In this document: positions 15,847 to 25,876 of the stretch, one piece after another
How positions within the stretch are numbered: the first letter of the stretch is position 1
Layout: each line of letters starts with the position of its first letter
DNA from: an uncultured Prevotellaceae bacterium
GTDB taxonomy: Bacteria; Bacteroidota; Bacteroidia; Bacteroidales; Muribaculaceae
Reading direction: 5' to 3'
NCBI GenBank assembly: GCA_900318345.1
Contig: ONKD01000032.1
Location: 1-64,000, forward strand
DNA length: 64,000 bases
Notes under the pieces: model-generated
The model's database searches: none
What the model saw: only the letters and a program-made list of their open reading frames with translations
What the model was told of the DNA's origin: nothing
Made by a program: the position numbers and the translations under genes

Positions 15847-17163
15847 TTAGTTATTTGTCGATTTTTTCTTGAAAAAGAGGCGCTTGACAACCAAGTGGGA
15901 GCGGTTGATCACCAGCACGGCGAGCATTCCCGCCAGATAGGCCAGCATCAGGGTGGTCATGATGCTGTCGGCATCATAGTCGTCGGCTAGTTCTACCAGA
16001 TGGTCGGGCATCGTCACGCTGTCGAGCGAGCCCAGGGTGCGTTTCCAGCTGATGACGCCATCCTCGAGATAGACCACGGCGGGATTGCCGCGCGCGATCA
16101 TCTTGAGTTCGCTGTCGTCCATGTTGTAGATGGGATAGCTTGCCATCGAGTTGTCCTTCCACTGCTCGATTTCCTCGGCCGTGGCAGGCGTGAGACCAAT
16201 CACGTCCACATCAGTGACCATGGCGGCATCGGTGAGCTCGTTTAGGGCAAATGAGTTGACGACCCCCACCGTGGGCAGGTCGGGGAAGAGCAGCAACAGG
16301 GTGTTGCGGCTGTCGGCGAGCACATCGACGGTGACATCGTTGCCCTCACTGTCCATGATGGCGATCCCATCCTCGGCATTGCCGGTTTGCACAATCACTT
16401 TTCCGCGTGGGCGGCGGGCATGGTAGCGGGTCACGTATTCCCAGCCGTCTTCCTCGTCAGGCAGGCTGTCGATGGTGAACTCCTGCTGCTTGCCGTCGCG
16501 GCTGTAGATGAAGATGAAGTCATCCTCGCCCTCGTCGCTGTCACCCATGGTCGTGGCATTGACCAGGCGCGTGCCTATCGGGTAAGGTCGGTAATCGATG
16601 AGCGGCTGGGTGAAGTAGCCATAGTAGGCCACCGCCATCACAAAGGCGAAAGACAGCGCCATCACCATCCACTGCACGGCGGGCCCGTAGATCCCGCGCA
16701 CCGAGGTGTTGAACAGCAGCAGGTAGATGGTGCCCAGCAGGAGCAACACATTCTTGCCAAAGGTGGCCCAGTTGCTCAAGTGCAACGCGTCGCCGAAGCA
16801 GCCGCAGTCGGGCACGGCAGCAGTTACGGCCAGCCACAGCGTGAGCGGCGTCATCACCAGCATCGCCAGCAATGCCAGCCAGGGGGCGCTGCGGCGGTAA
16901 GCGCCCACAGCGAGCGCCACGCCGAGCATGAACTCCAGCGCTGCCAGTGCAATGGCCGCGAAGAGCGCCGTGCCGGCCCACTGCTCCAGCCCCATGGCAT
17001 TGAGGTAGTCGGTAATCTTATAGTAGGTGCCCCAAGGGTCAACCCCCTTGGTAAAGCCTGAAAAAATGAATACGCCACCCACGGTGATCCTCATGAGCAC
17101 CGTGAGTATCTGGCACCATTTCTCGAACTTGACCGCGTTAACGACTGCCTTGATGGTCTTCAT
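15847..17163 (-). CDS. DoxX/MauE-like membrane protein with C-terminal periplasmic domain
   Basis: The 438-residue protein has four to five membrane segments in the first ~200 residues, starting after a short cytoplasmic N-terminus. The DoxX-type ILTVLMRITVGGVFIFSGFTKGVDPWG is followed by a MauE-like pair of cysteines in VPDCGCFGD. A ~200-residue soluble part follows, with a C-terminal membrane anchor at ~405-425 (LMLAYLAGMLAVLVI) and a basic tail. In Bacteroidales, genes like this sit between a DUF1599 gene and tpiA. Here the DUF1599 gene is upstream but tpiA is 7 kb away. The reaction is unknown; redox or sulfur-linked roles are suggested for relatives. Confidence 0.75.
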   Translation of the reverse strand: MKTIKAVVNAVKFEKWCQILTVLMRITVGGVFIFSGFTKGVDPWGTYYKITDYLNAMGLEQWAGTALFAAIALAALEFMLGVALAVGAYRRSAPWLALLAMLVMTPLTLWLAVTAAVPDCGCFGDALHLSNWATFGKNVLLLLGTIYLLLFNTSVRGIYGPAVQWMVMALSFAFVMAVAYYGYFTQPLIDYRPYPIGTRLVNATTMGDSDEGEDDFIFIYSRDGKQQEFTIDSLPDEEDGWEYVTRYHARRPRGKVIVQTGNAEDGIAIMDSEGNDVTVDVLADSRNTLLLLFPDLPTVGVVNSFALNELTDAAMVTDVDVIGLTPATAEEIEQWKDNSMASYPIYNMDDSELKMIARGNPAVVYLEDGVISWKRTLGSLDSVTMPDHLVELADDYDADSIMTTLMLAYLAGMLAVLVINRSHLVVKRLFFKKKSTNN

Positions 17164-17190
17164 TTCTCGTTCTCAATCAAAGTCTAACCT

Positions 17191-17742
17191 TTAAATGCTT
17201 CCCTCGTTGTGCTTGATGAGGGCAAACACGCTGTAGTTGATCATGTCCTGGTAGTTGGCGTCGATGCCCTCGCTCACCAGTGTGGCGCCGCCGTGGTTCT
17301 CAATCTCCTTGGTGCGCTGGATCTTGGTCAGGATCAGGTCGGTGTAGCTCGAGATGCGCATGTCGCGCCATGCCTCGCCATAGTCGGTGTTCTTGGCAAT
17401 CATCAGGTTCTTGGTGTCGGTGATGAGCTCGTCATAGAGCTGCAGGGCTTTCTCCTGAGAGATGTCCACCGTGTCGCTGTAGCCCAGTCGCAGCTGGATG
17501 AGTCCGATGATGCCATAGTTGATGATGCCCACAAATTCGGGCCAGATGCCTTCACCCACCTTGGTCTCGCCATTGAGCTCAAGGGTGCGGATGCGCTTGG
17601 CCTTGATGAAGATCTGGTCGGTCACCGAGCTGGGCCTGAGTATGCGCCACGAGGGGCCGTAGTCCTTCATCTTGTTGATGAACAACTCGCGGCACTGAGC
17701 GATGGCCTCGTCATATTGTTTGCTGGTATTCTGCATAGTCAA
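17191..17742 (-). CDS. DUF1599 protein (nucleotide modification-associated domain 1)
   Basis: The 183-residue protein contains two repeats of the DUF1599/Nmad1 unit, visible as IAQCRELFINKMKDYGPSW and ITDTKNLMIAKNTDYGEAW, and again as QIFIKAKRIRTLE and LILTKIQRTKEIE. The family was proposed from comparative genomics to handle modified nucleotides; no enzyme activity is established. It is the first gene of the minus-strand run with the DoxX gene (27-base gap). The start MTMQNTSKQ gives a short polar N-terminus; M3 is also possible. Confidence 0.82.
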   Translation of the reverse strand: MTMQNTSKQYDEAIAQCRELFINKMKDYGPSWRILRPSSVTDQIFIKAKRIRTLELNGETKVGEGIWPEFVGIINYGIIGLIQLRLGYSDTVDISQEKALQLYDELITDTKNLMIAKNTDYGEAWRDMRISSYTDLILTKIQRTKEIENHGGATLVSEGIDANYQDMINYSVFALIKHNEGSI

Positions 17743-17819
17743 TCTTGAGGGATTTGGTTTTAACTTACAAAGTTAATGCTTTTTCCCATGCGATGCCATG
17801 AATGTGGGGAGATTTTTTC

Positions 17820-18135
17820 AATTATGTCCCTGGGAAGGCCAACGTGTCGCAATATTTAACCGTGCTGACGCACGGGAAATTGAAACAAATTTTAAAATTC
17901 AAGACGGACCAAGGGGCCGCGACAAAGGGTACCGGGCGGGAACCGCGACACGGGTACGGGTTGACAACCCGTAATACATAGACAACACTGACGCGGGGGG
18001 ACTCGGGGAGACTGTGTCTCAATTGCAATGTCGCTATATATATCGGCCTACGGCCGAGAAATTAAAACAAATTTAATTAAAAAATTGAAACAAATTTTTA
18101 AATTAAAATATTGAGACGCAAGATTTTGCGTCTCT
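17820..18135. repeat. Intergenic hairpin-repeat element, locus A
   Basis: The 517 bases between the DUF1599 gene and the large secreted protein hold no gene. They contain TTTAACCGTGCTGACGCACGGGAAATT (hairpin 17860-17875), shared with three other loci. A second hairpin with different bases but the same flank follows (TCGGCCTACGGCCGA, 18043-18057, then GAAATTAAAACAAATTT). There is also a GAGACGCAA...TTGCGTCTC stem (18113-18134) of a type common in Bacteroidetes intergenic DNA. The GC-rich part in between (17900-18010) contains several short CGCGACA/GGGTACGGG words. Confidence 0.65.
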
Positions 18136-18193
18136 ACAGGCGGGTGGTGGTGTCGGATGGGGTGGGGTTTCCTGGGGGCAATGGATAACAAAA

Positions 18194-18232
18194 ACGGCAG
18201 CCGCGCCTGGTCGATCGAGGCACGGCTGTCGT
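18194..18232 (-). terminator. Terminator of the large secreted protein gene
   Basis: ACGGCAGCCGcGCCT pairs with AGGCaCGGCTGtCGT with two mismatched positions. On the minus strand the stem is followed by TTTTTGTTA. It lies 29 bases after the stop codon. Confidence 0.75.
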
Positions 18233-18260
18233 GAATGATAGCTGTCGCTAACGGATTGCG

Positions 18261-21200
18261 TTAACGCAGGATTTTCTTGCTGGAGCGGCTACCGTCGCTG
18301 TAGGTGGTCACAACGATGTTGATGCCGTCAAAGGGCTTGTCGCTCCTGGCACCCATGAGGTTGTAGTAGTGAACACCGGTCACGGTGCGCGGGGTGTACA
18401 CTTCCTTAACGACGGTCACGTTGCCCAAGCCGTCGCCGTTAGAATCCTCGGCATAGCCCATGAGCGGGAAGACGATGAATTTGCTCTCGTTAAGGATATC
18501 AAAGGGAACAATGTCCATATTGGTTACATCGACATAGTCGGTCCTCCTTGGGGCATTGAACGCATGATTGCCTCCACCCTCGTGATAGTCGCCGGTGTAA
18601 TTCTCGTCAATGACGCCTGCTGTGTACTCGACATCACTGAGGTCGTCACCCCATGCATAGCGGATCAGGGCGAGGATCTTGTAGGCTTGTCCGGGCTTGA
18701 AGATTTGGTACCAGGGCTGTCCGTGCTCATTCCAGTGGTTGTCGTCACCAAACAGTGACCAGTTGACCTGGAAGCCGCCATACTGCATGTAACCGTTGCT
18801 GAAGGGACCATAGGTCTCACCCCATGCCGCATTGGGCGATTCGGGATCGGTGCCCCACAGCTGTCCCTTGCGGTTCCAGTTCATGGGCGTATAGAAAGCG
18901 CCAGGCGTTGAAGGTTCATGCTCGCAGCCGCTTGTGCCGACAGTAGAATCAGGATGGTCAAATACCGCCCATGTGATGAAGGCGATTTCCTGGGGCTTGG
19001 GCGCCACATAGAACATCTTGTAGCGCTTGTCGGTCTTGATCTCGGTGTAGTCGACAAAGTAATTGCCGTTGCTGTCGGTCAAGTACTCACCGGTCTCATC
19101 GTCAACGGCCAGGTGGGGAACAGTCCTGTAAACACCCTCGTAGATGCCAGGACTCCATTCCTGATGCACATAGCTAAAGACAATCGAGTCGTTGAAGTGG
19201 GTGGTGACGTACACATTCTTCTCATACTCGGGGGTAGCTATCGGATTGGCGATGTTGGTGATGTGCATCTGGGGATTGACATTGTCCACCAGGTTACCCG
19301 ACATGGAGTGGCCGGGAATGATCTTGCCCACATAGCGGCTGAGGTAACCCTCGCTAAGCTGCTCGGCGCGAAGATAAGTCATATCGTCGAACTGGCTTGC
19401 GTCGATGGTCACGTCGGCATTGCTCTTGGCGTTGGTGTTGTCAAAGTTGGGCGAGAGCACAATCTTCACCCAGTTACTCTGGTCATAGGAGGTGCGCTTG
19501 AGCTGAATCTGTGAGCCGCCAGGATACTGTTGGCTTGTCCAGTGGGCGCAGATGTCATAGACATAGTCGGTCGTGCCCTCGGCCAGCCTTGACTTGGCTG
19601 AATAGTTCTCATTGTCCTTGGCATAGAGCGCGCCCTTGACGTAGTAAGGAATCTCGTGGCCCTCGTGGTCAACGGCCGTGATCAGCGTGATGGCATCGTC
19701 GTCATAGTAAACACCAATCAGGTCATCCTCGACGGTGTATTTGGGTCCGTCAACGACACCGCCATTGATGATGGCGTTGAGCGAGTTACCCAGGTAGATC
19801 ATGCCCAGGTAGTCGTAGCAGGCACCGTTGTCAAACTCCAGGTCACCGGTCTGCTGACGCACGGCGTCGCCGGCTTGGCCCTCAGACTCGCCGCCCCTGC
19901 CGTTGTTGAAGATGACACCTGTAGGCTCGGGCTGGTTGAACTCATCAATCAAGCCGAAGTCGTAGCACCACACCTCGTAGCCGTCGTTGTCATAGCCGAC
20001 AAAGGTACACTTGCCGCCGGGATAACCGCCATTATACTCGATGAGCGGATCGGAGTGCCAAGCATAGCAGTAAACCGAATCCCAGCCAGTGGTGTTAGTG
20101 TAATAGACATAGTAGTGTCCCTCGAGCATCGTGGCGCAGTCGCTCACGCCGCTGGTGGTCACGTCATAGTAGTCGCGGGTCACATCCATCAGGCTGTCGA
20201 GGTGCTGGGCATTATCCTGACGGTTGAAGGTGGCATCCTCGTCAATCCAGGTGAGCCAAACCTCGCCGGCGCGGCGGATGATGTTCTGTGACTTGTAGTC
20301 GGTCTGGTTATTGCGGATGAAGTAGAACTCGCAAATCGAGTTGGACACGCTCCAGGCATACCATTCCTTGCCATCGGAGGTGATGGTGTCGTTCATGTCC
20401 TTGAGGTAATTGTCGCCGCCATAGTCGTTACCAACCTCGCCGTCATAGGTGTAGTTGGTGGGACCATGGTTAATGGCCCAAGTGTAGGCCTGGTCGTTCT
20501 GGCTCTCGAGGTTGAGCTTGTTCCAGGCGTAGATGCCACCGCGCTTCCCGTCAACCGGCTGGTTGTTATAGGTGCCGCCAGCGGGGTTAAGGGTCACATT
20601 AGGAGTCTTCTGCAGGTAGATTTTGGTCTTGGTGGCGTCGTAGGTCTTGCGCAGCATCACGGTCTTCTTGGCCTTGTTGACCACGACGATGTACTTGCCC
20701 GTGGTGCCATTGAAGTAGAAGTTCTTGGTGCTGCCCGGTTCAAGCTTCTGAGCAAAATTAATCATCAGGTCGGTGATTTCATAAGACTCAGAATCGGTCT
20801 CAGCGCCCCATGCGCTATCGTCATCCAGGTCGGTCGAGAACAGGAAGAAGTCGCCCTGGTTGAGGGTGATGGTGGCCTGATAGACATTACCATCGACCGT
20901 CGTCATCTGGTCGCTGTTGAGCTGGTAGTCCCAGTTCACGCCATGGGAGATGTACATGTCTTCGTGACGGGTTTCCACCATGATGCGGCGTGTGCCGGGA
21001 TCAACATAGATGTTATAGGAACCGGCCTGCTCGACATACCAGTTGTGGTTGTCGTTGTTAACAAAGTCATCGTACTTGATCCAGGTGTCGAGCTGATCTA
21101 CCGTGATGTTCCAGTTGCTCTCGCCGATTGAAATCAGGCGATGGGCATTAAGCGTATCCCAGTCGTCGCTGGTCTCGCCCAGCTGGGTGGCAAATGCGAA

Positions 21201-22634
21201 GTTGCTCCTGGAGGTGAGCACGACGCGCTCCAGCTTGTAGTAATTGTTGTTCTCGTCCCACTCCATGGGGATGCCGTTGTTGGCCGCCCACTGCTGTGAG
21301 TTGGCATAGCCAATGAGGTACATGTCGGTGCGGGCATCGGCCTGAGCATTGGGGCCGTCAACAGTGCTGCCGCCACCATAGGTGAAGTAGTTGTCACCAG
21401 GCGTTGCGGTCAAGTCAGCAGTCTGAGTTGACGAGGAGCCGTTCTCGTTGAAGATGACGTTGATTGTCGATGAATAGGACGTGTAGGTCACGTGGTAGTA
21501 GGTATAGCCGTTGATGATCTCTGAGCTCAGGCTTGAGAACGGTGTGCCGCCCATATTGCCGCTCCAGGCGGCAGACAGCGTGCCATTACCATCCCAAGCA
21601 TAGATGTACAAGTTGGTGTCTTCCTCAAGGCCCGTGTAGCGCACGTAGATGTCGTAGGTGTACGTCGGGTCGGCCTGAACCAAAGTGGGCACGGCGGTCA
21701 CGTTGGTGCCATCGAAGCTGAACACCACGTTGTAGGTGCCGCTGACATTCACGTTGAAGGTCGCGTTATCGCCCGAGGGATACCACGAATTGTCGCTGCC
21801 CGTTACCTTGTACTCATAGTTGGTGCCAGCATTCAAGTGGACGTTGCTTGCTGTCCAGGTGTAGGTGCCGTTATCTACGTCCATCAGGTTCTCGCTGCCC
21901 GTGTTCCAGCCGTTGGGGAAGATGTTAGTGTCGTTGCCCACAACATAATAGTCAGGAGTCGTTGGGGTGACCGATTTCTCGGTCACATTGACGGAGACAT
22001 TCTTAGTAACCACATTGAAAGAAAAAACAACATCAGCAAGGCCGGTGAAACCAACCGAATATTCAAGGTTGGAACCTGGCCATGAAGTAGTCCAAGCGTG
22101 GTCTAGTGTTACTTTGCACTGGTAGTTTCCAGCCGTGACATTCACGTCAGTAAAAGACAGTGTGTAGTTCACACCGTCGCTAGTGGTCATGTCGTTATTG
22201 GCATCAGCTTGACCCCACGATGAGCCTAAAATCTCGGTCTGGTTGCCTGCCACGGTCAGCGTCTTAAACGGGCCGAACAGGGAGACGGCGTGATTGTTGT
22301 CTCTGTCGTACATAAACACTAGGCTGTAGATGCCATTGGCATTGAACGTCAAATTGCCGCCGCTGGGATACCAGCTGCCGTTGTCCACGACCTTGTACTG
22401 GGTCGTGCCTGACAGCGACACGTTGGTCTTGGCCAAGTAATAAGTGCTTGTGCCGCTTTGTAGCGTCATCTCATTAGATGAGTTGGCAGTCGTGCTCCAG
22501 CTGCCGCCAAACAGCGCCGTGTTGTCACCAGCCACGACGATGGCTGCATGGAGCTGCGGCACGGTCGCAGCAAGACACAGCATCAGCGCTAAGAGCCTGA
22601 ATGCTGTCGTTGATAGCATTTTCATCTTTTTCAT
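18261..22634 (-). CDS. Very large secreted carbohydrate-binding-type protein with T9SS-like C-terminus
   Basis: The start is taken at MKKMKMLSTTAF, giving ~1457 residues and a signal peptide ending near LHAA; the frame is open to 22727, but that extension lacks export character. At least three N-terminal repeats (about residues 30-110, 115-200, 210-300) share a pattern such as NGWNTGSENLM, YEYKVTGSDNSWYPSG and GTYNVVFSFDG. It resembles the starch-binding modules of pullulanases and SusE/F-like proteins. Further such domains follow in the middle. The last ~70 residues, with VTGVHYYNLMGARSDKPFDG and ending SSKKILR, look like a type IX secretion sorting domain. No glycosidase motif was seen. A surface glycan-binding role is inferred. 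Confidence 0.65.
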   Translation of the reverse strand: MKKMKMLSTTAFRLLALMLCLAATVPQLHAAIVVAGDNTALFGGSWSTTANSSNEMTLQSGTSTYYLAKTNVSLSGTTQYKVVDNGSWYPSGGNLTFNANGIYSLVFMYDRDNNHAVSLFGPFKTLTVAGNQTEILGSSWGQADANNDMTTSDGVNYTLSFTDVNVTAGNYQCKVTLDHAWTTSWPGSNLEYSVGFTGLADVVFSFNVVTKNVSVNVTEKSVTPTTPDYYVVGNDTNIFPNGWNTGSENLMDVDNGTYTWTASNVHLNAGTNYEYKVTGSDNSWYPSGDNATFNVNVSGTYNVVFSFDGTNVTAVPTLVQADPTYTYDIYVRYTGLEEDTNLYIYAWDGNGTLSAAWSGNMGGTPFSSLSSEIINGYTYYHVTYTSYSSTINVIFNENGSSSTQTADLTATPGDNYFTYGGGSTVDGPNAQADARTDMYLIGYANSQQWAANNGIPMEWDENNNYYKLERVVLTSRSNFAFATQLGETSDDWDTLNAHRLISIGESNWNITVDQLDTWIKYDDFVNNDNHNWYVEQAGSYNIYVDPGTRRIMVETRHEDMYISHGVNWDYQLNSDQMTTVDGNVYQATITLNQGDFFLFSTDLDDDSAWGAETDSESYEITDLMINFAQKLEPGSTKNFYFNGTTGKYIVVVNKAKKTVMLRKTYDATKTKIYLQKTPNVTLNPAGGTYNNQPVDGKRGGIYAWNKLNLESQNDQAYTWAINHGPTNYTYDGEVGNDYGGDNYLKDMNDTITSDGKEWYAWSVSNSICEFYFIRNNQTDYKSQNIIRRAGEVWLTWIDEDATFNRQDNAQHLDSLMDVTRDYYDVTTSGVSDCATMLEGHYYVYYTNTTGWDSVYCYAWHSDPLIEYNGGYPGGKCTFVGYDNDGYEVWCYDFGLIDEFNQPEPTGVIFNNGRGGESEGQAGDAVRQQTGDLEFDNGACYDYLGMIYLGNSLNAIINGGVVDGPKYTVEDDLIGVYYDDDAITLITAVDHEGHEIPYYVKGALYAKDNENYSAKSRLAEGTTDYVYDICAHWTSQQYPGGSQIQLKRTSYDQSNWVKIVLSPNFDNTNAKSNADVTIDASQFDDMTYLRAEQLSEGYLSRYVGKIIPGHSMSGNLVDNVNPQMHITNIANPIATPEYEKNVYVTTHFNDSIVFSYVHQEWSPGIYEGVYRTVPHLAVDDETGEYLTDSNGNYFVDYTEIKTDKRYKMFYVAPKPQEIAFITWAVFDHPDSTVGTSGCEHEPSTPGAFYTPMNWNRKGQLWGTDPESPNAAWGETYGPFSNGYMQYGGFQVNWSLFGDDNHWNEHGQPWYQIFKPGQAYKILALIRYAWGDDLSDVEYTAGVIDENYTGDYHEGGGNHAFNAPRRTDYVDVTNMDIVPFDILNESKFIVFPLMGYAEDSNGDGLGNVTVVKEVYTPRTVTGVHYYNLMGARSDKPFDGINIVVTTYSDGSRSSKKILR

Positions 22635-22739
22635 TGATAAGTAGTTAGTATTTTGGTTATTAATAAGTAGTTTCAGGTTATTTCGGTCACTCGGTTTGAC
22701 GCTCTTCATCAAGAATGATAAGTGCAAGCCAAAGGGCTA

Positions 22740-22747
22740 CAAAAATA
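22740..22747 (-). promoter_or_regulatory. -7 element upstream of the large secreted protein
   Basis: The minus strand reads TATTTTTG, matching TAnnTTTG, about 105 bases before the start codon at 22634. No good -33 element was found. Confidence 0.35.
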
Positions 22748-22832
22748 GTTCCAGCGCTTTTATAATAATGTGGTAACTCCCTAATAATTAACATTTTTTA
22801 TTATGCAATCGTTTGCACTTATCATTAAAAAG

Positions 22833-22857
22833 AGTGGGGAAGTCGTGCTTCCCCACT
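22833..22857 (-). terminator. Terminator of recA
   Basis: AGTGGGGAAG pairs perfectly with CTTCCCCACT around a 5-base loop. On the minus strand CTTTTTAATG follows. It lies about 30 bases after the recA stop. Confidence 0.85.
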
Positions 22858-22887
22858 TCGAGTGGTTTTCATGGTATTGGAATGTTG

Positions 22888-23991
22888 TCAGGCGGTGTGG
22901 AGGAGGTCGGCGATAGCGTTGGCGGTGTCGGGGTTGTCGGCGAGGAACTGCTTGGCGGCCTCACGGCCTTGACCTAGGCGCATGTCCTGCCAGCTGAACC
23001 ACGCGCCGCTCTTCTTGATGATGCCGGCCTCGACACCCAGGTCGATGAGTTCGCTCTCGCGGCTGATGCCCGTGCCGTAGATGACGTCAAACTCGGCCTT
23101 GCGGAAGGGTGGGGCGACCTTGTTCTTCACCACCTTGACACGCGTTTGTGCGCCCAGTACGCGCTCGCCGTCCTTGATGTGGGCCAGGCGGCGGATGTCG
23201 AGCCTGACGCTGCTGTAGAACTTAAGGGCGTTGCCGCCGGTGGTCGTCTCGGGGTTGCCAAACATCACACCCAGCTTCTCGCGCAGCTGGTTGATGAAGA
23301 TGCAGCAGGTGCGCGTCTTGGCGATGGTCGAGGTGAGTTTCCTCAGCGCCTGGCTCATCAGGCGAGCTTGGAGGCCCATCTTGCTCTCGCCCATCTCGCC
23401 TTCGATCTCGGCCTTGGGCGTGAGGGCGGCGACGCTGTCGATGACGATGACGTCGATGGCTGCGCTGCGGATAAGCTGGTCGGCAATCTCCAGGGCCTGC
23501 TCGCCGTTGTCGGGTTGCGAGATCCACAGGTTGCGCGTGTTCACGCCGACGGCCTCGGCATAGGAGCGGTCAAAGGCGTGCTCGGCGTCGATATAGGCGG
23601 CAATGCCGCCCATCTGCTGCGCCTGGGCAATGGCGTGGAGCGCCAGCGTGGTCTTGCCCGACGACTCGGGGCCATAGATCTCGACTATGCGGCCGCGCGG
23701 ATAGCCGCCCACGCCGAGCGCCCTGTCCAGGCCGATGCTGCCGGTGGGGATGACGTCGACGTCCTCGACGCTCTCGTCGTTCATGCGCATGATGGCACAG
23801 GTGCCAAAGGCCTTCTCGATTTTGGCGACAGCGTTCTGCATCACTTGCAGCTTCATGGGGTCCACCTCGACGGCGTGCTTAGCGAGGGGAGTGGTCTCGG
23901 CAACGTGGTTGTTCACAATGTCGGGTGTGGCGATGCTCATCACCTGCTGCCCGTCAATCATTACGTCTTGTTTTAAAATCTGCTCAGTCAT
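22888..23991 (-). CDS. recA: Recombinase RecA
   Basis: Forms filaments on single-stranded DNA, drives strand exchange and triggers LexA-type self-cleavage. The 367-residue protein contains Walker A in GPESSGKTT, the IDAEHAFD segment, Walker [11 protein letters not shown], loop 1 [20 protein letters not shown] and loop 2 [28 protein letters not shown] in order. About 50 residues precede the usual start of homology, a long N-terminal extension compared with E. coli RecA. Nothing is missing from the core. A strong terminator follows; bcp, its common Bacteroidetes neighbour, is 10 kb away. Confidence 0.98.
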   Translation of the reverse strand: MTEQILKQDVMIDGQQVMSIATPDIVNNHVAETTPLAKHAVEVDPMKLQVMQNAVAKIEKAFGTCAIMRMNDESVEDVDVIPTGSIGLDRALGVGGYPRGRIVEIYGPESSGKTTLALHAIAQAQQMGGIAAYIDAEHAFDRSYAEAVGVNTRNLWISQPDNGEQALEIADQLIRSAAIDVIVIDSVAALTPKAEIEGEMGESKMGLQARLMSQALRKLTSTIAKTRTCCIFINQLREKLGVMFGNPETTTGGNALKFYSSVRLDIRRLAHIKDGERVLGAQTRVKVVKNKVAPPFRKAEFDVIYGTGISRESELIDLGVEAGIIKKSGAWFSWQDMRLGQGREAAKQFLADNPDTANAIADLLHTA

Positions 23992-23999
23992 AGTCTATT

Positions 24000-24386
24000 A
24001 AGTTTTTAGTTGTTAGTCCTTGCTGTTAGTTGATAGCGCGTGAAAAACCTTTCACGGTGCAAAGGAATAACAACAGAGTGCCACTTTTTAGCACTCTAAT
24101 GAGAAAGAAGGTTAAAACCTCATGTTTAAGGTTGACAAGCCGCAATACGGGACCACAGGAACGCGGGGGCGGGCTCATAATCTTAACCGTGCTGGCGCAC
24201 GGGAAATTCAAACAAATTATAAAGCCACGGCAGCGGATGGCTGTCGCGGCTAGATGAAAAAATTACTATTATCTGTCTACAAGGCGAGTGCCCTAGTAAA
24301 CTCTAAATTGAGACTGCAGTGAGCATCATGTGGATGCTTCACTAACCTCTAACCTTTAACCTCCTAGTGGGCTTGCCCACTAGGTC
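24000..24386. repeat. Intergenic region with hairpin-repeat element, locus B
   Basis: No gene is seen. TTAACCGTGCTGGCGCACGGGAAATT (hairpin arms 24187-24192 and 24197-24202, followed by CAAACAAATT) belongs to the same family as 17.8, 29.8, 46.7 and 52.0-52.5 kb. A CTAACCTCTAACCTTTAACCT heptamer-like tract ends at about 24362, just after the asnS stop. Confidence 0.6.
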
Positions 24387-25727
<1,341 letters not shown>

Positions 25728-25770
25728 TGTTTTTTTGTGTTGTATTTCTTTTTTAACTCCGACACAAACA

Positions 25771-25852
25771 CCCCACGCTAAGGCGCCAAGGCGCTAAGTG
25801 ATATTTTTTGACAATAAAAAAATTCTTTGCGACTTAGCGGCTTAGCGAGAGG
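25771..25852. repeat. CTAAGGCG repeat pair
   Basis: CCCCACGCTAAGGCGCCAAGGCGCTAAG (25771-25798) and the opposing GACTTAGCGGCTTAGCGAG (about 25832-25851) form an inverted pair upstream of asnS. Similar words occur at 7270, 50859 and 54726. Confidence 0.6.
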
Positions 25853-25876
25853 CTAGAGTCGGTTGTGTTGTTATGT

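Noticed and set aside
16387-17061. 224-codon frame antisense to the DoxX gene
   Set aside because: Shadow of a GC-rich gene on the other strand; His/Arg-rich with no export or domain pattern, whereas the antisense partner has clear membrane segments.
22635-22727. 31-codon N-terminal extension of the large secreted protein
   Set aside because: It would precede and mask a good signal peptide; the start at 22634 is preferred.
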